From Gammaproteobacteria bacterium (GTDB taxonomy: Bacteria; Pseudomonadota; Gammaproteobacteria; Pseudomonadales; Pseudomonadaceae): a stretch of 16,137 nt of DNA. The translations under genes were made by a program, and so were the position numbers. Shown piece after piece: positions 1-7,457 of this stretch. The notes beneath the pieces were generated by a model. The model worked only from the letters and a program-made list of their open reading frames with translations, was not told the origin of the DNA and searched no databases. Every line of letters begins with the position of its first letter. Within the stretch, counting starts at the first letter, position 1. The stretch lies in NCBI GenBank assembly GCA_012735335.1, contig JAAYHO010000424.1:1-16137 (forward strand), given 5' to 3'.

Positions 1-866
1 ACCTGCAACTGATCCGCCGCCTGGGTGAGACCGGGCAACTGCAGATCCTCGCCCGGGAAGGGCAGGGTACCCCGCAGAGCTATACCCTGCATCTGGATAA
101 CTGGCTGCGCGGGGCTGATCAACCCGACCCGATGACCGCGCTGGGCCTGACCACCTGGAAGCCGGTGATTGCGCCGCAGATCGACCAGCTCAGCCCGGAC
201 GGTGCCGCCGAGCGGGCCGGGCTGCGCAGTGGTGATCTGATTGTCGCCATCGACGGTGAGGCGGTCAGCGACTGGCTGGGCGAGGTGGTACCGCGCATCC
301 AGGCCAGTCCCGCTCAGCCGCTGCAGCTGACCCTGGAACGTGATGGTCGATTACTGGAGCTGAGCCTGACCCCGGAAGCCCGGGAGCAGGGCGACCGGCA
401 GATCGGTTTTATCGGTGCCGGCATTGCCGCCTTCGAGTGGCCTGAACACATGGTCCGCAGCATCGATTACAACCCGCTGGTGGCCATTCCGGTGGCAGTG
501 GTGAAGACCTGGGACATGACGGTGCTGACCCTCGATTCGCTGAAGAAGATGGTCACCGGTCTGGTCTCGGCAAAAAACTTGAGTGGCCCGATAACCATTG
601 CTAAAGTGGCGGGCGCTTCGGCGAAGTCAGGGTTGGAGAGTTTCCTCAGCTTCATCGCCTACTTGAGTATCAGTCTGGGCGTATTGAATCTGCTGCCCAT
701 CCCGGTTCTGGATGGCGGCCACCTGGTGTATTACGTGGCCGAGTGGATTCGCGGTAAACCTCTGTCCGAGCGTATTCAGGGCTGGGGATTGCAGATAGGA
801 TTGACCCTGATTGTGGGGGTGATGCTGTTCGCCATCTACAACGATATAAGTCGATTGGGCAACTGA
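1..866 (+). CDS. rseP: RseP, site-2 intramembrane zinc metalloprotease (5' end outside window)
   Basis: Inner-membrane site-2 protease that cuts anti-sigma factor RseA/MucA within the membrane and so releases the envelope-stress sigma factor (SigmaE/AlgU). The frame is open from base 3 to the TGA at 864-866, giving 287 residues of a family usually near 450. The N-terminal HExxH zinc site and first membrane segments therefore lie upstream of the window. Visible parts are the end of the first PDZ region, a second PDZ domain (around bases 170-390, with SPDGAAERAGLRSGD), and the region before the C-terminal helices (SGPITIAKVAG). The third zinc-ligand motif NLLPIPVLDGGHL has LDGGH at 708-722. A final membrane helix follows (LTLIVGVMLFAIY). 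The ATG at 132 is internal and is not the start. The gene lies 73 bp before bamA, the usual arrangement, and links stress signalling with outer-membrane assembly. Confidence 0.96.
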   Translation, partial: LQLIRRLGETGQLQILAREGQGTPQSYTLHLDNWLRGADQPDPMTALGLTTWKPVIAPQIDQLSPDGAAERAGLRSGDLIVAIDGEAVSDWLGEVVPRIQASPAQPLQLTLERDGRLLELSLTPEAREQGDRQIGFIGAGIAAFEWPEHMVRSIDYNPLVAIPVAVVKTWDMTVLTLDSLKKMVTGLVSAKNLSGPITIAKVAGASAKSGLESFLSFIAYLSISLGVLNLLPIPVLDGGHLVYYVAEWIRGKPLSERIQGWGLQIGLTLIVGVMLFAIYNDISRLGN

Positions 867-939
867 ACGACAGAAACACCGATACCCGAACTGTCGCCCG
901 CGGCAGATAAGAATTAACCAGTCAGCCAGAACGGATTTC

Positions 940-3258
940 ATGAAACGTTACCTATTGCCTGCGCTATTGCTGATACTCCTGGCGCCGGGAGTTTTTGCCG
1001 ATGCCTTCCATATCTCCGACATTCGCGTCAATGGTTTACAACGTGTCTCCGCTGGCAGTGTATTCAGCGCCCTGCCGCTGAATATCGGTGACGAAGTCGA
1101 CGACCAGGTACTGGTCGATGCCTCCCGCTCGCTGTTCCGCACCGGCTTCTTCCAGGACATTCAACTGGGCCGTGAAGGCGATGTGCTGATCATCAATGTG
1201 GTCGAGCGTCCATCGATCTCCTCCATCGAGCTGGAGGGCAACAAGGCAATCAAGAGTGAGGATCTGCTCACCGGCCTGCGCGCCGCTGGCCTGGCCGAAG
1301 GGGAGATCTTCCAGCAGGCCACCCTGGATGGGGTGCGCAACGAGCTGCTGCGTCAGTACGTGGCCCAGGGGCGCTACTCGGCGGATATCGAAACCGAGAT
1401 CATTGCCGAGCCGCGCAACCGCGTGGGGTTGAAGATCACCATTGACGAGGGCTCGGTTGCCGCGATCAAGCATGTCAACGTGGTGGGCAACTCGGTGTTC
1501 TCCGATGAGGATCTGGAGCCGCTGTTCGAGCTGAAAAGCACCGGCTGGCTGTCCTTTATCCGCAACGACGACAAGTATTCCCGCGAGAAACTGTCCGGAG
1601 ACCTCGAGCGTCTGCGCTCCTGGTATCTGGACCGCGGCTATATCAACATGGATATCACCTCCACCCAGGTGTCCATTACCCCGGACAAGAAGCACGTCTA
1701 TGTCACCGTCAATATCAACGAGGGTGAGCTGTATACGGTGAACGAGGTCAGACTGTCCGGTGATCTGGTTGTCGCCGAACAGGACGTGCGTCGGCTGCTG
1801 CTGGTCGAGCCGGGCCAGGTGTTCTCCCGTCAGGTCATGACCGCCAGTTCTGATCTGATCGGTCGCCGTCTGGGTAACGAGGGTTACACGTTCGCCAACG
1901 TCAACGGCATTCCCCAGATCAACGAAGAAGACCGTACCGTGGATGTGACCTTCGTGGTCGATCCGGGCAAGCGTGCCTACGTCAATCGCATCAACTTCCG
2001 TGGCAACACCAAGACTGATGATGAAGTGCTGCGCCGGGAGATGCGTCAGATGGAAGGTGGCTGGGCCTCGACCTATCTGATCGATCAGTCCAAGGTGCGC
2101 CTTGAGCGTCTTGGCTTCTTCAAGGAAGTGGACGTGGAGACCGTGCCGGTCCCCGGCGCCGATGACCTGATCGATGTGAACTACACCGTCGAGGAGCAAC
2201 CCTCCGGCTCGGTTACCGCCAGCCTTGGTTTTGCCCAGGGCACCGGTCTGATCCTCGGCGGCTCGATCAGCCAGAACAACTTCTTCGGCAGCGGCAACCG
2301 GGTCAGCTTCGGCGCCAACCGCTCGGCCTACCAGACCTCGTTGTCCTTCGGCTTCCTCAACCCCTACTTCACCACCGACGGTGTAAGTCTGGGCTACAAC
2401 GCCTTCTACCGCACCACCGACTATGACGAGCTGGATGTGGATATCTCCAGCTATGCGGTGGACTCCTACGGTGCCGGGTTCAATATTGGCTATCCGATCA
2501 GCGATACCTCACGCCTGTCCTTCGGCCTCAGCGTGCAGCAGGACGAGATCAAGGAAGGTCGCTTCACGGTGCAGGAAATCCAGCGTTTCCTGGCTAGCGA
2601 AGGTGACAGCTTCTTCACCATGCGGGCCAATATCGGCTGGTCGCAATCCACCCTCAACCGGGGTGTATTCCCTGACCGTGGCTATTCCCAGAGCCTGGGC
2701 CTGGAAGCCACCATGCCGGGCAGTGATCTGTACTTCTACAAGATCGGCTACCGTGGCCAGCGCTTCTTCCCGATCAGTCAGGACTGGACCCTGCGCCTGC
2801 ATACCGATACCGGCATCGCACGTCGTTTCGGCAGCACCAACGTAGTGCCTTTCTATGAACACTACTTTGCCGGTGGTATCGGTTCGGTCCGGGGCTTCGA
2901 AAGCAGTACCCTGGGTCCGAAAAGTACCCCCCATGTGGATGACTATGATCAGGATCGCCTGCCGTTCGGCGGCAACATCAAGATCACCGGCGGCGCCGAG
3001 CTGATTTTCCCGGTACCCTTCGTCAAGGATCAGCGCTCGCTGCGCACTGTGCTGTTCCTCGACGCCGGTAACGTATTCGACACCTATTGCGGAGATTGCC
3101 CTGATGTTACAGCCAGCGAAATCCGTTACAGTGTGGGGGTTGGCTTGTCATGGTTGACCGCGCTGGGCCCGCTGGGCTTCAGCCTCGGTGTACCGCTCAA
3201 TGACGAGTCCGACGATGATCGGCAGGTATTCCAGTTCACTCTGGGCCAGACGTTCTAA
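940..3258 (+). CDS. bamA: BamA, outer-membrane protein assembly factor (Omp85)
   Basis: Central subunit of the BAM complex, which folds and inserts beta-barrel proteins into the outer membrane. The 772 residues begin with a signal peptide (MKRYLLPALLLILLAPGVFA, likely cleaved after residue 20). Five POTRA domains follow to about residue 420, the first opening with FHISDIRVNGLQRV. A 16-strand barrel then starts near SGSVTASLGFAQGTG. The loop-6 signature VRGF is at residues 650-653, and the protein ends FQFTLGQTF with the terminal Phe of the beta-signal. Two cysteines in CGDC (717 and 720) lie in a probable extracellular loop and may form a disulfide, closer together than the pair I recall in E. 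coli. The ATG at 940 is chosen because it gives the complete signal peptide. Its upstream sequence (GGA at 933-935) is a poor ribosome site. Slightly shorter than the roughly 800 residues usual in the family. Confidence 0.97.
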   Translation: MKRYLLPALLLILLAPGVFADAFHISDIRVNGLQRVSAGSVFSALPLNIGDEVDDQVLVDASRSLFRTGFFQDIQLGREGDVLIINVVERPSISSIELEGNKAIKSEDLLTGLRAAGLAEGEIFQQATLDGVRNELLRQYVAQGRYSADIETEIIAEPRNRVGLKITIDEGSVAAIKHVNVVGNSVFSDEDLEPLFELKSTGWLSFIRNDDKYSREKLSGDLERLRSWYLDRGYINMDITSTQVSITPDKKHVYVTVNINEGELYTVNEVRLSGDLVVAEQDVRRLLLVEPGQVFSRQVMTASSDLIGRRLGNEGYTFANVNGIPQINEEDRTVDVTFVVDPGKRAYVNRINFRGNTKTDDEVLRREMRQMEGGWASTYLIDQSKVRLERLGFFKEVDVETVPVPGADDLIDVNYTVEEQPSGSVTASLGFAQGTGLILGGSISQNNFFGSGNRVSFGANRSAYQTSLSFGFLNPYFTTDGVSLGYNAFYRTTDYDELDVDISSYAVDSYGAGFNIGYPISDTSRLSFGLSVQQDEIKEGRFTVQEIQRFLASEGDSFFTMRANIGWSQSTLNRGVFPDRGYSQSLGLEATMPGSDLYFYKIGYRGQRFFPISQDWTLRLHTDTGIARRFGSTNVVPFYEHYFAGGIGSVRGFESSTLGPKSTPHVDDYDQDRLPFGGNIKITGGAELIFPVPFVKDQRSLRTVLFLDAGNVFDTYCGDCPDVTASEIRYSVGVGLSWLTALGPLGFSLGVPLNDESDDDRQVFQFTLGQTF

Positions 3259-3291
3259 GAACAGAAATATTTCCATCAGGAGAGATAAAGA

Positions 3292-3795
3292 GTGCGCAAA
3301 AGTATTTGCATAGCTGCGATGTCGGTCATGGCGTTGGCTGCTTTCCCGGCTGCGGCCCAGTCGATTGCGGTACTGGATTACCAAATGGCGTTGCTTGAGT
3401 CGGACGCTGCCAAGCGTTACTCGGTAGACGCTGAAAAACAGTTCGGCAGCCAGCTGCAGCGCCTGCAGAACCTCGAAGCCGAAGCCAAGCGCCTGCAGGA
3501 ACGCATGCAGCGTGATGGCGAGAAGCTCGGTCAGAGCGAGCTGGAAAAGCTCGAACTGGAGTTCCGTCAGAAGGCCCGCGAGTTCCAGAGTCAGTCCCGC
3601 GAACTGAACGAAGCCAAGGCCAAGTCGGATCGGGATATGCTCGAGCAGCTCAAGCCCAAGCTCGACAGCGCAGTGGAAGCGGTGATCAAGGGTGGTAACT
3701 ACGACCTGGTGATCGATCGCAGTGCCGTGGTCGACGTGAAACCTAATCTGGATATCACCCGTCAGGTTATCGAACGCCTGAACAGCACGCGTTGA
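3292..3795 (+). CDS. skp: Skp/OmpH periplasmic chaperone
   Basis: Periplasmic holdase that carries unfolded outer-membrane proteins from the Sec translocon to the BAM complex. It is 167 residues long. The start is a GTG at 3292, supported by a strong Shine-Dalgarno AGGAGAG at 3278-3284, and it supplies the basic first residues of the signal peptide. A signal peptide of about 22 residues ends in AFPAAA before [12 protein letters not shown]. Residues from about 45 to 125 are highly charged and rich in Glu, Lys, Gln and Arg with heptad-like spacing, matching the long coiled-coil tentacles of the Skp trimer. The C-terminal stretch [21 protein letters not shown] belongs to the trimerisation core. 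It follows bamA by 33 bp and ends 5 bp before the preferred lpxD start, so the chaperone and its downstream insertase are probably co-expressed. Confidence 0.95.
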   Translation: MRKSICIAAMSVMALAAFPAAAQSIAVLDYQMALLESDAAKRYSVDAEKQFGSQLQRLQNLEAEAKRLQERMQRDGEKLGQSELEKLELEFRQKAREFQSQSRELNEAKAKSDRDMLEQLKPKLDSAVEAVIKGGNYDLVIDRSAVVDVKPNLDITRQVIERLNSTR

Positions 3796-3800
3796 TCGGC

Positions 3801-4862
3801 ATGCAGGACTCCATCGCGTTTACCCTCGCGCAGCTGGCTGAGCAGCTGAATGCACGGCTGCAGGGGGAAGGCGGCCGGGTGATTCATGGGCTGGCAGCGT
3901 TGCAGGATGCCGGTCCTGAGCAGCTGAGTTTTCTTGCCAACCGGCAGTACCGCAAACTGCTGGCTGACAGTCAGGCGGGCGCGGTGCTGCTGACCGAGGC
4001 TGATGCCGCCGACTATGCCGGTAATGCGCTGATAGTCGCTGACCCCTATCTGGCCTACGCCCGGATATCCCACCAGTTCGACCCCAGGCCAAAGAGCCGC
4101 CCGGGCATCCATCCCAGTGCGGTGATTGCCGACTCGGCGCGGATCGACGCCTCGGCCAGTATCGGCGCCGGGGTGGTGGTTGAAGCCCATGCGGTGATCG
4201 GCGCCAATGTGACCCTGGGTGCCCAGTGTTTTGTCGGCGAGCGCTGCCATATCGGTGCCGACAGCTGGCTGGCTCCCCGGGTGACCCTGTACCACGATGT
4301 GCGCATGGGCGCGCGCTGCGTGATCCAGTCCGGCGCGGTGATCGGTGGTGAAGGTTTCGGTTTTGCCAATTCCGGCGGACGCTGGAACAAGATTGCCCAG
4401 ATCGGCGGCGTGCTGATCGGCGATGATGTGGAAATCGGCGCCAATACCACCATCGACCGGGGTGCGCTGAGCGATACCGTCATCAGCAACGGGGTCAAGC
4501 TGGATAACCAGATCCAGATCGCCCACAACGTGCATATCGGCGAACACACCGCCATGGCGGCCTGTGTCGGCATTTCCGGCAGTACCCATATCGGCCGTCA
4601 TTGCATGATTGCCGGTGGTGTGGGCATGGTCGGACATATTGAAGTCTGCGATAACGTCTTTGTCAGCGGCATGACCATGGTCACACGCTCCATCACCGAA
4701 CCGGGAGCCTATTCCTCCGGTACCGCGATGCAGACCGCTGGCGAGTGGAAGAAGAGTGCTGCACGTTTCCGTCAGCTTGATGCACTGGCCAAGCGGGTGC
4801 AGCAACTGGAGAAGCAGCTGCCCGCGGTGACCCAACCGCCACAGGGCTCATCTGAGTCCTGA
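3801..4862 (+). CDS. lpxD: LpxD, UDP-3-O-(3-hydroxyacyl)glucosamine N-acyltransferase
   Basis: Third step of lipid A synthesis: transfers a second 3-hydroxyacyl chain from ACP to the 2-amino group of UDP-3-O-acyl-glucosamine in the cytoplasm. The N-terminal uridine-binding domain contains [14 protein letters not shown] left-handed beta-helix of isoleucine-patch hexapeptides follows from about residue 100. The putative catalytic His is H242 in [13 protein letters not shown]-terminal helical tail (about residues 318-353) includes [20 protein letters not shown] chose ATG 3801 (353 residues, the length I recall for P. aeruginosa LpxD) over a TTG at 3792 that overlaps the skp stop. The ATG start begins [16 protein letters not shown], which aligns directly with the family N-terminus. 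No clear Shine-Dalgarno precedes it, so translation may be coupled to skp. Confidence 0.95.
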   Translation: MQDSIAFTLAQLAEQLNARLQGEGGRVIHGLAALQDAGPEQLSFLANRQYRKLLADSQAGAVLLTEADAADYAGNALIVADPYLAYARISHQFDPRPKSRPGIHPSAVIADSARIDASASIGAGVVVEAHAVIGANVTLGAQCFVGERCHIGADSWLAPRVTLYHDVRMGARCVIQSGAVIGGEGFGFANSGGRWNKIAQIGGVLIGDDVEIGANTTIDRGALSDTVISNGVKLDNQIQIAHNVHIGEHTAMAACVGISGSTHIGRHCMIAGGVGMVGHIEVCDNVFVSGMTMVTRSITEPGAYSSGTAMQTAGEWKKSAARFRQLDALAKRVQQLEKQLPAVTQPPQGSSES

Positions 4863-4866
4863 GCCG

Positions 4867-4879
4867 TGCGCGTTGCGCA
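4867..4879. repeat. Small perfect hairpin in the lpxD-fabZ gap
   Basis: TGCGC (4867-4871), loop GTT, GCGCA (4875-4879): a perfect 5-bp stem, extendable by a G-U pair in RNA (4866/4880). It begins 5 bp after the lpxD stop codon. No T-run follows, so it does not look like an intrinsic terminator. It could be chance in GC-rich DNA or a small mRNA structure. Confidence 0.4.
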
Positions 4880-4893
4880 TCCAACCCATCACT

Positions 4894-4905
4894 GCAAGGC
4901 CTTGC
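4894..4905. repeat. 12-bp perfect palindrome upstream of fabZ
   Basis: GCAAGGCCTTGC is exactly its own reverse complement and ends 8 bp before the fabZ ATG. Its AAGG (4896-4899) is the only Shine-Dalgarno-like string near fabZ, although 14 nt from the ATG is longer than usual. It could be an operator, part of an RNA fold, or chance. I recognise no known regulator site in it. Confidence 0.4.
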
Positions 4906-4913
4906 GAATACAA

Positions 4914-5351
4914 ATGGATATCAACGAAATAAAAGAATACCTGCCCCATCGTTACCCCTTCCTGCTGGTGGACCGGGTAGTCGAGTTGGATCTGGAGGGC
5001 AAGCGTATCCGTGCCTACAAGAACGTCTCGGTCAACGAGCCCTTCTTTACCGGGCACTTTCCCGGTCATCCGATCATGCCCGGCGTGCTGATCATCGAGG
5101 CCATGGCCCAGGCGGCCGGTCTGCTGGGCTTCCGCATGATGAACACCAAGGCCGAAGACGGCACCCTGTACTACTTCGTCGGCTCGGACAAGCTGCGCTT
5201 CCGTCAGCCGGTGGTACCCGGTGATCAGCTGCAGCTCGAGGCCACCTACCTGAGCAACAAACGCGGCATCTGGAAGTTTGCCTGCCGGGCGCTGGTCGAC
5301 GGCAAGGAAGCCTGCTCCGGTGAAATCATCTGTGCGGAACACAAGGTATGA
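4914..5351 (+). CDS. fabZ: FabZ, 3-hydroxyacyl-ACP dehydratase
   Basis: Dehydrates 3-hydroxyacyl-ACP to trans-2-enoyl-ACP in the elongation cycle of type II fatty-acid synthesis. It competes with LpxA and LpxD for the same 3-hydroxyacyl-ACP substrates, which explains its place among lpx genes. The 145-residue hot-dog fold protein carries the active-site His in [13 protein letters not shown] (H48) and the catalytic Glu in IIEAMAQ (E62), followed by [17 protein letters not shown]. The start is placed at ATG 4914 because [18 protein letters not shown] matches the family N-terminus. The in-frame GTG at 4866 would add 16 unconserved residues encoded by intergenic sequence. The stop overlaps the lpxA ATG as ATGA (5348-5351), a sign of translational coupling. 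Confidence 0.96.
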   Translation: MDINEIKEYLPHRYPFLLVDRVVELDLEGKRIRAYKNVSVNEPFFTGHFPGHPIMPGVLIIEAMAQAAGLLGFRMMNTKAEDGTLYYFVGSDKLRFRQPVVPGDQLQLEATYLSNKRGIWKFACRALVDGKEACSGEIICAEHKV

Positions 5352-6124
5352 GTCGAATTCATCCTCTGGCGATCATTGACCCTGCCGCGCGGCTGGCTGA
5401 TGACGTCGAGGTTGGCCCCTGGACGCTGATCGGCCCGGATGTGGAGATTGGCGCAGGTACGGTTATCGGCCCCCATGTGGTGATCAAGGGGCCGACCAGC
5501 ATCGGCAAGGGCAACCGGATCTTCCAGTTCGCCTCGGTCGGCGAGGATTGCCAGGACAAGAAGTACCAGGGCGAGCCCACCCGTCTGGTGATCGGTGACA
5601 ACAACGTTATCCGCGAAGGCTGCACCCTGCACCGGGGCACGGTTCAGGATCAGGGCGTGACCACCATCGGCAGCGGCAACCTGCTGATGGCCTATGTGCA
5701 TATCGCTCACGACTGCGTGGTCGGCAACGACATCATCATGGCCAACAACGCCACCATCGCCGGGCATGTGCATGTGGGTGATGGAGCGATTCTCGGTGGC
5801 TACACCACGGTGCACCAGTTCTGCCATATCGGTGCCTGGTCGATGAGCGCTGCCAACAGCGCGGTATTCAAGGATATCCCGGCCTTCGTCATGGTCGGCG
5901 GCAACCCGGCCAACGCCCACGGCATGAACTTCGAGGGCATGCGTCGGCGGGGCTACAGTCCGGAACTGATCGCCGCACTGCGCCGGGCCTACAAGGTGGT
6001 CTACCGCCAGGGTCTGACCATTCAGGAGGCCCTGCAGCAACTGGATGACGAGGCCAGCCAGTATCCTGAAGTGGCGCTGTATCGCGACTCCATACTCGCC
6101 TCCACCCGCGGTATCACCCGCTGA
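5348..6124 (+). CDS. lpxA: LpxA, UDP-GlcNAc 3-O-acyltransferase
   Basis: First step of lipid A synthesis: transfers a 3-hydroxyacyl chain from ACP to the 3-OH of UDP-GlcNAc. It is 258 residues long, the same as I recall for P. aeruginosa. The N-terminal left-handed beta-helix has repeated hexapeptides ([22 protein letters not shown]). The catalytic base is H121 in HIAHDC, equivalent to E. coli H125. A C-terminal helical domain ends STRGITR. The residue aligned with the acyl-chain ruler (Gly173 in E. coli, Met169 in P. aeruginosa) is Ala169, within WSMSAANS, so chain-length preference may differ from both. The start overlaps the fabZ stop (ATGA) and only a weak GGA at 5336-5338 precedes it, which favours coupled translation. 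Normally lpxB follows at once; here a repeat element intervenes. Confidence 0.96.
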   Translation: MSRIHPLAIIDPAARLADDVEVGPWTLIGPDVEIGAGTVIGPHVVIKGPTSIGKGNRIFQFASVGEDCQDKKYQGEPTRLVIGDNNVIREGCTLHRGTVQDQGVTTIGSGNLLMAYVHIAHDCVVGNDIIMANNATIAGHVHVGDGAILGGYTTVHQFCHIGAWSMSAANSAVFKDIPAFVMVGGNPANAHGMNFEGMRRRGYSPELIAALRRAYKVVYRQGLTIQEALQQLDDEASQYPEVALYRDSILASTRGITR

Positions 6125-6126
6125 TC

Positions 6127-6258
6127 ATGAACAGCGCAGCACTGATCAAGCGCCCCTCGTTTCACCGTCATTGCGAGGAGCGTAGCGACGCGGCAATCCA
6201 TGCTCTTGGAGCAGCCGACACCCGCTGGATTGCCACGCCTCTTCGAGGCTCGCAATGA
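6127..6258 (+). CDS. Repeat-borne 43-codon open frame bridging lpxA and lpxB
   Basis: An open frame of 43 codons starts at ATG 6127, 2 nt after the lpxA stop. It runs through the whole inverted-repeat element and ends at TGA 6256-6258, which overlaps the ATG at 6255 of lpxB as ATGA. The peptide begins [13 protein letters not shown] (non-repeat DNA). It continues with [11 protein letters not shown] and ends [10 protein letters not shown], both encoded by the repeat. [10 protein letters not shown] is the translation I associate with a common dispersed bacterial repeat, so a function for the peptide itself is doubtful. There is no Shine-Dalgarno before the ATG, and translation would depend on ribosomes reinitiating after lpxA. 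The useful effect, if any, would be to carry ribosomes across the hairpin and hand them to lpxB. The first 13 codons could instead be a displaced remnant of the original lpxB start. Confidence 0.35.
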   Translation: MNSAALIKRPSFHRHCEERSDAAIHALGAADTRWIATPLRGSQ

Positions 6259-6260
6259 CG
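6166..6260. repeat. 95-bp dispersed inverted-repeat element (MITE/REP-like) between lpxA and lpxB
   Basis: The ends form a perfect 12-bp inverted repeat, CGTCATTGCGAG (6166-6177) and CTCGCAATGACG (6249-6260). A second perfect 9-bp inverted pair lies inside: GGCAATCCA (6192-6200) and TGGATTGCC (6226-6234). The right arm also holds a local hairpin GCCTC-TTC-GAGGC (6237-6249). The whole element could fold into a long, imperfect stem-loop as RNA or a cruciform as DNA. The core strings (CGTCATTGCGAG...GGCAATCC) resemble a short palindromic repeat that I recall dispersed in intergenic regions of many bacteria; this comes from memory and I ran no search. No transposase gene is nearby and no clear target-site duplication is visible. 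The element is the only mobile-looking sequence in the window. Confidence 0.85.
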
Positions 6261-7457
6261 CAGATGGGGCAGGGGATGAAGGCTGGGGCTACGGGACGGC
6301 GGGGGCCACTGTGCATTGCCCTGGTCGCCGGAGAAGCTTCCGGTGACACCCTCGGCGCCGGTCTGATCCGCGCACTCAAACAGCAGCACCCGGATGCCGA
6401 ATTCATCGGCATCGGCGGCCCACGCATGCAGGCCGAAGGGCTGGTCAGCCACGTGCCGATGGAGCGGCTGGCGGTCATGGGGCTGGTGGAAGTGCTGGGC
6501 CGCCTGCGTGAGCTGCTGCGTATCCGCCGGGAGCTGGTGGCGTTTCTCAAGCAGCGGCGCCCGGATGTGTTCATTGGCATCGACGCCCCGGATTTCACCC
6601 TCGGCGTGGAACAGCGCCTGCGTGATACGGGCATCCCCACCGTGCACTACGTCAGCCCCTCGGTCTGGGCCTGGCGGGAAAAGCGCGTGCTGGGCATTCG
6701 CCAGTCCACCGACCTGATGCTTACCCTGTTCCCCTTCGAGGAAGAGGTTTATCGCAAGCATGGCGTGGCCGTACGCTGCGTCGGTCATACCCTGGCCGAT
6801 CATATTCCCATGGAGCCGGATCGGGCTGCTGCCCGCCAGACTCTGGGTCTGAGTGCCGACGCCCCGGTCATCGCACTGCTGCCCGGCAGCCGCAATGGGG
6901 AGCTGCGCAAGCTCGGCCTGTTGTTCCTGCAGACCGCCGCCTGGTGCCTGCAGCACAAGCCGGAGCTGCAGTTCATCCTGCCCTGCGCCAACCCCGAACG
7001 CCGCCAGCAGATGCAGGACATCCTCGATGCCAGCGGCCTGCAACTGCCACTGACCCTGCTCGACGGTCAGAGCCACGAAGCGCTGGCGGCCTGTGACGCG
7101 GTATTGATCGCGTCGGGTACCGCGACTCTGGAAGCCATGTTGTTCAAGCGCCCCATGGTCGTCGCCTACCGCATGGCCTCGTTGACGTTCAAGATTCTCA
7201 AGCGTCTGGTCAAGGTAGGTCATGTTGCCCTGCCCAACCTGCTGGCCGGTCAGGAAGTGGCTCCCGAATTCCTGCAGGACGCCGCCACCCCGGCAGCCAT
7301 GGGCCAGGCCCTGCTGGACCGGCTCGGCCCGACCCCGGAACGGGACCAGGCCGAAGCCGAATTCCGCCAGCTGCACCAGCTGCTGCGCCGCAACGCCGAC
7401 CAGAGCGCCGCCGACGCAGTGCTGGAACTGCTGCGCGAGAAAGGTCGGCTGGCATGA
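6255..7457 (+). CDS. lpxB: LpxB, lipid-A-disaccharide synthase
   Basis: Peripheral inner-membrane GT19 glycosyltransferase that joins lipid X to UDP-2,3-diacyl-glucosamine to make the lipid A disaccharide. The conserved region starts at [18 protein letters not shown] and includes [38 protein letters not shown] and [17 protein letters not shown]. The start is uncertain. ATG 6255 (400 residues) has GAGG at 6245-6248 with 6-nt spacing, but both lie inside the repeat element. ATG 6264 and ATG 6276 are further in-frame choices. ATG 6276 (393 residues) leaves 13 residues before IALVAGE, closer to the roughly 8 in E. coli, but has no properly spaced Shine-Dalgarno. I give 6255 for its ribosome site and its ATGA overlap with the upstream small frame. 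The stop overlaps the rnhB ATG (ATGA, 7454-7457). Confidence 0.93.
   Translation: MTQMGQGMKAGATGRRGPLCIALVAGEASGDTLGAGLIRALKQQHPDAEFIGIGGPRMQAEGLVSHVPMERLAVMGLVEVLGRLRELLRIRRELVAFLKQRRPDVFIGIDAPDFTLGVEQRLRDTGIPTVHYVSPSVWAWREKRVLGIRQSTDLMLTLFPFEEEVYRKHGVAVRCVGHTLADHIPMEPDRAAARQTLGLSADAPVIALLPGSRNGELRKLGLLFLQTAAWCLQHKPELQFILPCANPERRQQMQDILDASGLQLPLTLLDGQSHEALAACDAVLIASGTATLEAMLFKRPMVVAYRMASLTFKILKRLVKVGHVALPNLLAGQEVAPEFLQDAATPAAMGQALLDRLGPTPERDQAEAEFRQLHQLLRRNADQSAADAVLELLREKGRLA

Noticed and set aside
888..939. GAACTG (888-893) as a SigmaE/AlgU -35 box before bamA
   Set aside because: No acceptable -10 (TCTGA-like) occurs at 16-17 bp. The nearest TCAGCC is about 28 bp away, so the match is probably chance.
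1036..2199. 387-codon minus-strand frame opposite bamA, with similar frames opposite lpxD, lpxA, lpxB, dnaE 3' part and pyrG
   Set aside because: All are fully opposite conserved genes, share His/Gln/Gly-rich composition and lack motifs or plausible ribosome sites.
3792..3800. TTG start for lpxD overlapping the skp stop
   Set aside because: ATG 3801 gives the family-typical N-terminus and length, and the TTG would add only three unconserved residues without a ribosome site.
4866..4913. Upstream GTG start for fabZ
   Set aside because: The added 16 residues are encoded by dyad-bearing intergenic sequence and do not belong to the FabZ family. ATG 4914 matches the conserved MDINEI start.
6121..6148. 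Direct repeat CTGATCA (6121-6127 and 6142-6148) as a target-site duplication of the repeat element
   Set aside because: Both copies are on the same side of the element, so they cannot be its flanking duplication.
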